In this document: one piece after another, positions 16,364 through 23,751 of the stretch
Numbering within the stretch: position 1 is the stretch's first letter
Layout: each line of letters opens with the position of its first letter
Origin: Pirellulales bacterium
Lineage (GTDB): Bacteria; Planctomycetota; Planctomycetia; Pirellulales; JAEUIK01
Assembly: GCA_019745975.1 (NCBI GenBank)
Contig: JAIESQ010000026.1
Location: forward strand, 1-34,573
Length of the DNA stretch: 34,573 nt
Direction of reading: 5' to 3'
The notes under the pieces: model-generated
What the model saw: the letters and a program-made list of their open reading frames with translations, nothing else
Databases searched by the model: none
Told to the model about the DNA's origin: nothing
Translations under genes and position numbers: made by a program

Positions 16364-16803
16364 CAGGCTTCCTGCAAAATGACCTGGCAAGGCCCGCAAC
16401 GTCTTGGCACACGTCGGCGGCGCCACCAACCATGTGCATTCTACCGGCTGACAGGAGTTTTGGCGTCGGTCCGCGGGGTGGTACACAGCGGTTGGGCCAA
16501 AGCGTCGACCGCTGCACCGGTTACGGTAAAGCCGCGCCACGGTGCTCGCGCTGGACAGGCATACTCAGGGGACTGGTCCATTTTTCGGCTCGCCAGCCTC
16601 AAGCACGGCCTGCTCACGCTGGCCGAAAACATGGACATGTCCCCCTCGCCATCGCTTCGACGGAGTTCGTGTGTGCGACCGCCGCGCGCTTGTCCCCGCG
16701 ACGGCCGACGTCTATCTTACGATTCGTCCGCGACACGTGGGGATTTGGCTGCCGACCAACCAGCGCGCACGACCCATTGGCGTCGTGGCTCCCGAGGGAT
16801 TTC
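16364..16803. other. Intergenic region, 440 bp, with a palindromic repeat
   Basis: Spacer between the divergent site-2 protease and DUF4404 genes. Its main content is the inverted repeat at 16568-16644. The right end holds GAGGG at 16794-16798, the ribosome-binding site of the gene at 16804. Open frames crossing this region look like GC-rich noise. Confidence 0.5.
16568..16644. repeat. Imperfect inverted repeat (GGGGACTGGTCC…TTTTTCGGC)
   Basis: The left arm at 16568-16589 (GGGGACTGGTCCAT followed by TTTTCGGC) pairs with the right arm at 16622-16644, which is the reverse complement except for three or four positions. The loop of 32 bp is about the size of the one at 11028-11060. The shared edge GGGGAC, the Cs in mirrored order and the TTTxCGG end relate it to 11008-11080, so both may belong to one dispersed family. 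It is similar in style to REP palindromes mobilised by REP-associated transposases. Confidence 0.6.
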
Positions 16804-17100
16804 ATGCCAACCGATAGCGACAAACTCCGGCACGCAGTCGCCGCCCTGCACGACGCGCTCGCCGGCGCGGGCACCGTCGATCCCGAAACGCGGCGCTTGC
16901 TCGGCGAGACGCTGGCCGAAATCCATCAAACGCTCGACCGGCGGGCTCAAGAACCAACCGCGGCCGGCGCTCGTGCCAAGGACAGCTCCTCGGTTGTCGG
17001 CCGCTTGTCCACGGCCGCCGAAGAATTCGAGGGGACACACCCCACGCTGGCGGGCCTGGTCGGCAGCGTCATCGACGCGCTGAGCCGGATGGGCATCTGA
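16804..17100 (+). CDS. DUF4404 family protein
   Basis: 98 aa, with GAGGG 5 nt before the ATG. The helical pattern of DUF4404 is visible: LRHAVAALHDALAGAGTVDPETRRLLGETLAEIHQTL, a variable hydrophilic linker, then LSTAAEEFEGTHPTLAGLVGSVIDALSRMGI. The motif FEGTHPTLAGLVGSVIDALSRMGI, with HP.L…..D.L..MGI, is the most recognisable part. There is no signal peptide. The function of the family is unknown. It stands alone between palindromic repeats on both sides. Confidence 0.8.
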   Translation: MPTDSDKLRHAVAALHDALAGAGTVDPETRRLLGETLAEIHQTLDRRAQEPTAAGARAKDSSSVVGRLSTAAEEFEGTHPTLAGLVGSVIDALSRMGI

Positions 17101-17149
17101 CACGCGCCGCCACTAGAAGCAGTTGCAAGACCAGCGATGAAACGACATC

Positions 17150-17222
<73 letters not shown>

Positions 17223-17243
17223 AAACTAGCTTTGAAGCTGCAA

Positions 17244-18182
17244 CTACTGCAACTGCTCGGCGCTCAAGCGCTGCTGCAGCAGACTGGCGGCCCGCTGCTG
17301 CATCACGCTGGTATCGGCATCGTTGGCCACGCGCAGGGCACTGGTCGTCGCGCTCGTGCTGCCGCCGGTCACAACGGCTCCCGGCGGATTGGCGCCCGCG
17401 GCCGGCGCCGTGGCCGAGGCCTGCTGCACCGGCGCGCTCCCTTCGACGAACGGAATCCAGCGCATGCCGTCTTTTACCATCTCGTTGTTCTCATACACGC
17501 CGTCGGGATCGCGCTCGAAGCGCTGGAATCCTTGCAAAGCGCGCTGCGATTTCTCGTGTCCGGGATCGCTGGCCAGCGCCTGCTGGAAGCAGGCCTTTGC
17601 CTCGTCGTTCTTCTCCTGCGACGCGTAGATGAACGCCAGATTGAACTGCGCGTCGGCCTCGCTCCCCGAGCGGCGGAATGATTCGAGCGCTTCTTCGTAG
17701 CGCCCCATGTGGCCGTAGACGAGCCCCAGGTTGTTGCGGAATCGCGACACGCTGGGAGCCAACGACACCGCCTTCGTCAAAGCGCTTTCCGCTTTATCAA
17801 GCTTGCCTTGCAAGTAGAAGCAGTACCCCAGGTCGTTGAACAGCTCGGGCTCGTTGGGCTTGCGGGCGATGGCCTCGGTGTACAGCCCCTGCGCTTCGCG
17901 ATGCCGCTGCTGGCGATCGGCCACTACCGCCAGCCGGTGATACGGCTCGTAGCGCTTCGGATGCGACACGATCAGCTCTTGGTAGCCTTTGCGGGCCTCT
18001 TCGAACTGGCCGGCCATCTCGGCGTTCCGCGCCTTCGACAGTTCGTCGTTGAAGCTGCCGCGCCCCGTGAGCTTGTTGCGCGACGGCGACAACAACGACG
18101 GCGGCTTAGGCAGTTCAAAGTTGGCGCAGCCGGTCAGCGACAATGCGGACAGGGCTAGGACCGCAATCGAGCAAGTTCGCAT
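17244..18182 (-). CDS. TPR lipoprotein, TadD-like
   Basis: 312 aa from the ATG at 18182, with AGGGAG upstream. The signal peptide ends in a lipobox (ALSLTGC), so it is a lipoprotein. Residues about 50-220 hold five TPR units: ARNAEMAGQFEEARKGYQELI, YEPYHRLAVVADRQQRHREA, PELFNDLGYCFYLQGKLDKAE, FRNNLGLVYGHMGRYEEALESF, and AQFNLAFIYASQEKNDEAKACF. The C-terminal 80 residues are Ala/Ser/Thr-rich and end in a Gln-rich helix. TPR lipoproteins of this kind (TadD/PilF-like) help assemble secretins in the outer membrane. A secretin gene two genes upstream on the same strand supports that reading. Confidence 0.75.
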   Translation of the reverse strand: MRTCSIAVLALSALSLTGCANFELPKPPSLLSPSRNKLTGRGSFNDELSKARNAEMAGQFEEARKGYQELIVSHPKRYEPYHRLAVVADRQQRHREAQGLYTEAIARKPNEPELFNDLGYCFYLQGKLDKAESALTKAVSLAPSVSRFRNNLGLVYGHMGRYEEALESFRRSGSEADAQFNLAFIYASQEKNDEAKACFQQALASDPGHEKSQRALQGFQRFERDPDGVYENNEMVKDGMRWIPFVEGSAPVQQASATAPAAGANPPGAVVTGGSTSATTSALRVANDADTSVMQQRAASLLQQRLSAEQLQ

Positions 18183-18223
18183 TGGAAAAGCTCCCTGAAT
18201 TGCTGGTCGTTTCTTCCGCGTCG

Positions 18224-18351
18224 GGGTGGCCCCGACCCGGTCGGGGTGCCGAAGGCACAAGAGGCTCGTTCTGTAGACGACGCGACTCAAGCGGCGTCGC
18301 AACGCGGTTCCCTCTTGTCGCTGCGCGACACGGACAGGGTCCGCGCCACCC
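18224..18351. repeat. Composite palindromic element (GGGTGGCCCCGACCC ends)
   Basis: The ends GGGTGGCCCCGACCC (18224-18238) and GGGTCCGCGCCACCC (18337-18351) are inverted repeats with two mismatches in 15. Inside are two perfect small hairpins: GTGCC-GAA-GGCAC (18246-18258) and TGTCGC-TGC-GCGACA (18316-18330). A facing pair CAAGAGG/CCTCTTG lies between them. The left end also pairs locally with GGTCGGGGTGCC. It sits between the TPR lipoprotein and the small lipoprotein genes, so it interrupts the otherwise compact Tad-like cluster. A MITE-like origin is likely. Confidence 0.65.
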
Positions 18352-18397
18352 TGTGGTTGACGCGGCGTTTTTGCGACTGCTTGCGCGGTCCTCGGTT

Positions 18398-18991
18398 TTA
18401 GCGGAAGAAGCCGCCCATGCCGCCAAACCGCCGGCCCATGCCGCCGCCATTGCCGAAGTTGTTGTAGATGTTCTGATAGTAGGCCTGTTCCCCTTCGATG
18501 GCCGTGAAGCCGTCGGTCAGCGCTTTGGCTATGACCACGCGCTTTTCGGCGTTGGGGATGCCGACGCGTGCGAGTTGCTCGATCACCGCTTGCCGCCGCT
18601 GAGCATCCAATTGCGGTCGGGCGTTGTTCGGGCTCATTTCGATCGTGATCGGGAAGGGGACGTGCTCCAGCCGCAGCGCTACCGATTCGAGCTTGCGCTT
18701 GGCCGCCGGCGCCAGGTTGGCCGTCGAGCCTTCGAACTCGTGGTCGAAGAAGATGAAGTCGGCCGCCTCGGCGTTGGTCTGCTGCGTCTCCCAGATGCTG
18801 TCACTCACCTGCCCCAACGGAAACGGATAGTCGTAGGGGGGGCCGCCCGATTTGCACCCCACGGAGGCCGCCGCCAAGAGCAGCGCGCAGAGCCACAAAC
18901 CGCGCCACCGGCGCTGCAGGTTCAGGCCACGATGTGATGCGACTGCCGAATGCCCGGCGAACTTCTTTTCGAGTGACATCGCTTGATCCAT
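18398..18991 (-). CDS. Small lipoprotein with OmpA/CpaD-like region
   Basis: 197 aa. ATGs at 18991 and 18979 are both possible starts; the first is given. Residues about 32-48 form a signal sequence ending LLAAASVGC, a plausible lipobox, giving a mature protein that begins CKSGGPPYDYPFP. Residues 75-165 (FIFFDHEFEGSTANLAPAAKR…ITIEMSPNNARPQLDAQRRQAVIEQLARVGI) follow the beta-alpha-beta pattern of OmpA-like or CpaD-like pilus lipoproteins. The C-terminus is Gly/Met/Phe-rich (GNGGGMGRRFGGMGGFFR). It starts 51 bp after the secretin gene ends, so it probably serves the same outer-membrane complex as a secretin partner. The CpaD relation is inferred. Confidence 0.6.
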   Translation of the reverse strand: MDQAMSLEKKFAGHSAVASHRGLNLQRRWRGLWLCALLLAAASVGCKSGGPPYDYPFPLGQVSDSIWETQQTNAEAADFIFFDHEFEGSTANLAPAAKRKLESVALRLEHVPFPITIEMSPNNARPQLDAQRRQAVIEQLARVGIPNAEKRVVIAKALTDGFTAIEGEQAYYQNIYNNFGNGGGMGRRFGGMGGFFR

Positions 18992-19042
18992 CCGTGTTCA
19001 AACCCACTCGCGCGTCGCGCGCCCGCTGGTTCTCCCTCGACG

Positions 19043-21769
19043 CTATTGCCCGTGCCCAAACGGGCCCGAGGTCATCGACGAGCCGCCGGCCCGGTAGCGC
19101 TTGTGCAAGCGCGGCCAGACCGTGCTGCGGTTCTCGACCGTCGGTGTCCCTTCGAGCATCCCCTTGACGAAGAACTGGAACCACGTCGGCTCGGTGACGT
19201 CGAAGCCCGGCAGCGGCGGAACCTCTTCCGGCTCCATCGGGTGAACCAGCTCCGGCGTGACCAGAATGATCAGTTCGCTCTCTTCGCGGGCGATGTTGCG
19301 CAAGCCCAGCCAGCGCCACAAGAAGGGGATGTTTCCCGACAGGTTCGCGGTCATCGTGTCTTCCAATAAACCGGCGATGGCCAGCGTCTGCCCTTCGCGC
19401 ATCTCGATCGTGGTCGTCACGGCCCGCGTGTTCAGCCCCGGGATGTTGTTCACCGACAGGCTGCTGTTGACCTTGCTGAATTCGGGCGAGACCTGCAAGC
19501 GGATGCGGTCCTTGTCGATCACGATCGGCAAGAAGGTGATGATCGCGCCGAACGCGCGGAAGTCGTTCGTCACGGCCGCGGCCCCCGCCACGCCCACCGT
19601 GGTCGGCACGGCGAATTCGCCGCCGGCCACGAAGCTCGCCGGCTTGCCGCTCATCGTCACCAAGGTCGGCTCGCTCAATAGCTTGATGACGCCTTCCTGC
19701 TCCAGGTAGTGAATGCCAAAGTTGATCTGGTTGGCGTCGAAGTGGCCGATGATGCTCGCCGCGCTCCCCGACATCGCTCCCAGCAGCGACTGGATGATCA
19801 GCTTGCCGCCGTCGATCCGCATGTCGAGGTCGATCGCGAACTTGCGGGCCGTCGAGCGGTTGAGTTCGGCGATCTTCACCCGCAGCATCACCTGTTGGAT
19901 GCCGGGGATGCGCAACATGTTGATGACCTGGGTGGCCGGCACGCGGGCCGCGTCTTGCTGGCCGACGATCGGTTCGGCCGCGATGCCGTCGGCCACGCCA
20001 CCGCCGGCGCCCCACGGGCCCGCCATGCCGCCGCGGCCGTAGACCGCGTTGCCACGGATGATCGCCAGAATCTGCGTCGCCTCTTCGGCGTCCTTGGCTT
20101 CGCCCTTGACCAGCAGCTTGTCGGCCACCGGCACCAAGTGAACTTTGCTGTCGGGGAACAGCTCGTTGATGATGTCTTCGAAAATCTGGTACTGCCGCTC
20201 GCGACGCTGACTCACCTCGGGGTCGGGCACAACCTTCACCAGATAGGTGACCGGCCGCCGCGAATCGTCCTCGAACCAGAACGTCACGTGCGTCGCTCCC
20301 AGGGCGTTGCCGATGATCGACACTTCGCGCGGCGTGTACTGCACGACGTTGCACACGCGCTGGTCGACCACCGCCGTGCGGTAGACGTCGACCTTCGTGC
20401 GCAACAGCTTGCTGCGGCGCAGTGTCACTTCCAGGTCGCGCGTGTGATCGATGACTTCGAACTGCGGCGGCTCCAGGTCGGCGTCGCCGGCATTCGGGCG
20501 TCGCGGACGGGCCGGTGGCGATACCTGCCCAGGCTGTACGTTATCCAGCGGCGGCGGCTCGTCGGTTGGCGCGACCTCGTCGCCGGGTGCGGGCTCGGCC
20601 GCCTCGGGTGATAGCGCCGGCGCTTCGTCGGCGGCGTCGGGCACGACCTCGATCGGATCGTCGTCCGAACTGGGTCGTGGCTGTACGTGAACGATCTGCT
20701 GCGCCGCGCCCGAGGCGCCGACGCCCTGTTCCGGCGCGATCACGAGTTGCTCTCCGGCGGCCGCGGGATGTGCCTCGAAGTCGGCATGTTCGACTGGAGC
20801 CGGGGGAACCGACGTGCGCAGCGTGATCGCCCCGGCAGGAATGGCCTCGGCCAGGTCGAATTTGCCGCCGAGCGAAATGGCGGGAGCAGGCGTCGAAGCG
20901 GTAGTCGTCGCCGCGGCTGGGGATGCGGCTGTCGCGGCAACGGGCGACTGAATTGCGGCCGGCGCCGAGGCAGGGCCGGAGTTCTCCGAATGCGTTGTGA
21001 CCGCCATGGCAGAGCTAGCCGGTTGGGCGATTCGCGCCGGGGGCGCTTCGGTCGGCATCACTTCGACCATTGAGGGCGGCTGCTCGCCTGGCATCATAAA
21101 GCGCGCCGTGTTTTGGCGGTTCGGTCGACGTGAACTTCGCGGTGTCGCGGCGACCTCGGCGGCAGCGGGCGCTGCAGGTTTCGCGGCAGCGGGTGGAGCC
21201 GTTGTTGTTTCCGTGGCAGCGGGGCGCGTTCTGGCGATATGAGGAACACGCGCGGCGCTCTCGGGCGATTCTGGTCGGCGACGCGCCGGTAGCTGCGAGA
21301 TCGCCGAACTGCGTCGATTCGACGGCTTGCTATCCGAAGCTGCAGCCGCTGCTGTGGTCGCGCTGGCTGTCGGTGCTGTCTGTGCAACTGGTCGTAGCGC
21401 TTGTCGCGGCGCGGCGCCAGAGCGCGTGGCTGTTGTCGGGGTCGTCGGTTTCGGCGATACGATGCCGACCTTGGACGTCGCTCGCGAATCCCGGGCGGTG
21501 GGCCACGTTACCCGCGCCGCCGGCTCGTTGGCCGCGGCCGGCGAGGAACCCAGCAATCGCGACATCACTTCGTCGGCGCGCGGATCGGTCTTCGGCTTGG
21601 CTGTCGCCACCGCTGCGGTAGGCGTGCTCTCGCCGACAACTCGTAGGCTTTCTCCCGCTCGCGCCCCCACCAGCGCAGTCCCGCAGACGCAGAGCAGAAC
21701 GAACGCTCCTGCGGTGGGCCGTCTCAGCGGCTGTCGCCGACGCGGTTTCAACTCTCCCAGAACGTCCAT
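19043..21769 (-). CDS. RcpA/CpaC-type secretin with long disordered N-terminal region
   Basis: 908 aa from the ATG at 21769 (MDVLGELKPRRRQ), after which a signal sequence spans residues 21-38. Residues about 40-420 are Ala/Pro/Thr/Ser-rich, low in complexity and without a recognisable fold. From about 430 the CpaC pattern starts: a pilus/BON-like domain (LEVTLRRSKLLRTKVDVYRTAV…EVSIIGNALGATHVTFWF), then VHLVPVADKLLVKGEA. The secretin pore domain occupies about 610-850 (VMLRVKIAELNRST…, LLSEPTLVTMSGKPASFVAGGEFAVP, MREGQTLAIAGLLED, ELIILVTPELVHPM). It forms the outer-membrane channel of Tad-type pili or a related export system. No Tad ATPase or pilin gene lies nearby. Normal CpaC proteins are about half this length. 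Confidence 0.85.
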   Translation of the reverse strand: MDVLGELKPRRRQPLRRPTAGAFVLLCVCGTALVGARAGESLRVVGESTPTAAVATAKPKTDPRADEVMSRLLGSSPAAANEPAARVTWPTARDSRATSKVGIVSPKPTTPTTATRSGAAPRQALRPVAQTAPTASATTAAAAASDSKPSNRRSSAISQLPARRRPESPESAARVPHIARTRPAATETTTAPPAAAKPAAPAAAEVAATPRSSRRPNRQNTARFMMPGEQPPSMVEVMPTEAPPARIAQPASSAMAVTTHSENSGPASAPAAIQSPVAATAASPAAATTTASTPAPAISLGGKFDLAEAIPAGAITLRTSVPPAPVEHADFEAHPAAAGEQLVIAPEQGVGASGAAQQIVHVQPRPSSDDDPIEVVPDAADEAPALSPEAAEPAPGDEVAPTDEPPPLDNVQPGQVSPPARPRRPNAGDADLEPPQFEVIDHTRDLEVTLRRSKLLRTKVDVYRTAVVDQRVCNVVQYTPREVSIIGNALGATHVTFWFEDDSRRPVTYLVKVVPDPEVSQRRERQYQIFEDIINELFPDSKVHLVPVADKLLVKGEAKDAEEATQILAIIRGNAVYGRGGMAGPWGAGGGVADGIAAEPIVGQQDAARVPATQVINMLRIPGIQQVMLRVKIAELNRSTARKFAIDLDMRIDGGKLIIQSLLGAMSGSAASIIGHFDANQINFGIHYLEQEGVIKLLSEPTLVTMSGKPASFVAGGEFAVPTTVGVAGAAAVTNDFRAFGAIITFLPIVIDKDRIRLQVSPEFSKVNSSLSVNNIPGLNTRAVTTTIEMREGQTLAIAGLLEDTMTANLSGNIPFLWRWLGLRNIAREESELIILVTPELVHPMEPEEVPPLPGFDVTEPTWFQFFVKGMLEGTPTVENRSTVWPRLHKRYRAGGSSMTSGPFGHGQ

Positions 21770-22149
21770 GTTCTCGTCTCGCAGTGGTAGCCAATGCTGG
21801 CAATAGCGCAAAGCCGGCCATCGCGCCGTCTCGCGTCGGGTCTAGGTATCGGGACGGTTGTGTTTGTCGATTGAGTAAAATGTAGCGGTTGTGCCGAAAA
21901 TGCCGAAAAACCAGTTAACGTAAGCGACTTCGCGCGCCGCGCGCGGTAGCATTGCCCCCAGCAGCCTGTTGAGGCAGGCTGCGTCGTCGCACGGACGCGA
22001 TGTCAAAACAGCGACGCAAGTCGTTGATTTGCGAGCCGTGCGGAGCTTGGCTCCGCAACTTGGCGAGGTTGAAATATGCCAGGACGGCATATTTCAACGA
22101 GTTGCAACGTGCTAGCACCCTTTCAACGCCGGGCAGGACACCACTATCT
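21770..22149. other. Divergent intergenic region, 380 bp, with structured leader
   Basis: Spacer between the divergent secretin and gluzincin-like genes. An AT-richer patch around 21860-21915 (including a repeated TGCCGAAAA) probably holds promoter elements, but I could not match a convincing -35/-10 pair. The right half holds the three hairpins at 21961-22098. Confidence 0.5.
21961..22098. repeat. Three tandem perfect hairpins upstream of the 22150 gene
   Basis: The stems are GCAGCCTG/CAGGCTGC (21961-21968 with 21975-21982), TGCGGAGC/GCTCCGCA (22039-22046 with 22050-22057), and GTTGAAATATGCC/GGCATATTTCAAC (22068-22080 with 22086-22098). All are perfect with loops of 3-6 nt. The last stem is AT-rich, unlike its surroundings. 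They lie 52-189 bp before the ATG at 22150, so they could form a structured 5' leader, a small RNA, or a cluster of repeat palindromes. No known riboswitch motif is recognised. Confidence 0.65.
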
Positions 22150-23697
22150 ATGCTTCCCTCGACGTTTCGAACCGCCGCCCAGCCGCTGTTGGCCGCCGCG
22201 CTCGTCGGCCTGGCGGTGTCGCCGGCCAGCGCGCAATTCGATCCGCGGGTTCCTCCCGAGATTCCGGCCACCGTGCCGTTACCGCAGATCCCCACGCTCG
22301 GCCGGGTCGACCGCAGCATCATGCAGCCCGAGCACCATCCGGTCGACGAACTCGATCGTCCGCAGTGGACGCGCCGCAAGAACCATCGCGGCTGGGAGCA
22401 GCGGACGTCGCACTTCGTCGTCTTCAGCACCATTAGCGCCGAGCAAGCGCGCTGGACCGCCAATGAGCTAGAAACCTGCTGGAACGACATCGCCCATCTG
22501 GCCGACGCCTTCACCAACGTGCACCGCCAACCGACATTCGCGCTGTGCGAAGTCAGCGTGCTGATCTACGAAGAAACGCGACAGGCGCCGAGCGTGATCG
22601 GCCCGCGTCCACTGAACGACGACGCGAACCTGTACGTATCGCTGGCCGCCGATTCGCCGCCGCTCGAAGCCCAATTGCCTCGCTTGCGCGCCGAGTCCTG
22701 GCGCTCCTTTCTGCGGGTGACTGGTTTCGACCAGCGGTTGCCCGACTGGGTTCAAGAGGGCTTTGCGTCGTACTTTGCCGACGAGCCGTTGCCGCCGCCG
22801 GCGATCCTGGCCGAGCCTGATTCGGAACTGGCGATTTTTGAACCGATCACGACGACGCGCGCGGCCTTCGATCGCATGGTGCCGCGCGACGATCGGCAGG
22901 CGCAGCTCGGCGTCGCCTGGGTGCGCTACCTGTTGGAGTCGGACGACGCGCAGCACGTGCCCCTGTTGCTGGAGACGATTCGCGTGGCCCTCGACCCTCA
23001 CGAACCGGCGCCGCCGGAGCGTTTGCCGGGCGCCGACCGCTCGCGCGGCACGTGGCGGCCGCCGATCGCCGTGGTGACCGACGAGATCTGGGACGTAGCG
23101 CGGCTGGCGTCGCTCGACGGCGACAAAGTGCCCGACGCTCCCCAGCGGCTCGAACACTGGCTGCGCGACCCGGCCGAAAAGCAGCCGCTCGTTGATCTGG
23201 GCGACCTGGCCGAGAATCCGGCGGTCGCCAACGCCGCGCTCGAAATGGCGCTGGTGCTGAAGCTGGCGCGCCGCTTTCAGGAGGCCGCCGCGCCCGAAGT
23301 GCAAACCAAAATCATCGAGTGGCGCCGCGGCGCGGCGGCGGCCAGCGAATCGCGCCCGAACTTCGCGCAGCAACCGCTCGATCTCGACGCGTTGCACGCC
23401 CGCTTGATCGACGAGCGTGAACCGGCCTGGGCCACGCTCGACATCGACGGCCAGCCGCTGGTGTGGTACGACCGCGGCCGGCTCGAGCAGCTCTTCGATC
23501 CGCCGGCGGAGAGCTTGTCGTCGAGTCGTCTCGATGGCCGCGACGTACTCGAGCGCCGCCTGGCCAATGGCCTGGCGCTGGAAGCCTGGCTGGAAGAGAA
23601 TCCCAAGGAACCGGCACGCCCGATCATTCGCGTCCGCCGCGCCGGCGAGCCGTTCGCGCCTCCGGCCGAAGTGGCCGCCCCTCCTTCCGACCGCTAA
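22150..23697 (+). CDS. Secreted protein with degenerate gluzincin-like (DUF1570-type) domain
   Basis: 515 aa from the ATG at 22150. The signal peptide runs to about 29 (LLAAALVGLAVSPASAQ). Residues 85-215 follow peptidase-MA/DUF1570 proteins: SHFVVFSTISAEQARWTANELETCWNDIA, then LPDWVQEGFASYFADE (residues 197-212), the usual W-x-x-E-G-x-A-x-Y segment after the zinc motif. The HExxH expected about 15-25 residues earlier is replaced by AESWRSFLRV, so zinc hydrolysis is unlikely. The C-terminal half is mostly helical and Pro/Ala-rich. It is exported or periplasmic; function unknown. HemQ starts 54 bp after its end, which suggests co-transcription. Confidence 0.65.
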   Translation: MLPSTFRTAAQPLLAAALVGLAVSPASAQFDPRVPPEIPATVPLPQIPTLGRVDRSIMQPEHHPVDELDRPQWTRRKNHRGWEQRTSHFVVFSTISAEQARWTANELETCWNDIAHLADAFTNVHRQPTFALCEVSVLIYEETRQAPSVIGPRPLNDDANLYVSLAADSPPLEAQLPRLRAESWRSFLRVTGFDQRLPDWVQEGFASYFADEPLPPPAILAEPDSELAIFEPITTTRAAFDRMVPRDDRQAQLGVAWVRYLLESDDAQHVPLLLETIRVALDPHEPAPPERLPGADRSRGTWRPPIAVVTDEIWDVARLASLDGDKVPDAPQRLEHWLRDPAEKQPLVDLGDLAENPAVANAALEMALVLKLARRFQEAAAPEVQTKIIEWRRGAAAASESRPNFAQQPLDLDALHARLIDEREPAWATLDIDGQPLVWYDRGRLEQLFDPPAESLSSSRLDGRDVLERRLANGLALEAWLEENPKEPARPIIRVRRAGEPFAPPAEVAAPPSDR

Positions 23698-23751
23698 GCG
23701 AACCGCGGCTTCGCACGTTGCCCCCGCTCGGCGCGATGGTAAGATTCGCGC

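Noticed and set aside
18801-20354. Minus-strand frame of 517 codons overlapping the secretin
   Set aside because: It is a +1/-1 shifted shadow with very high Arg content; the secretin frame has the conserved domains.
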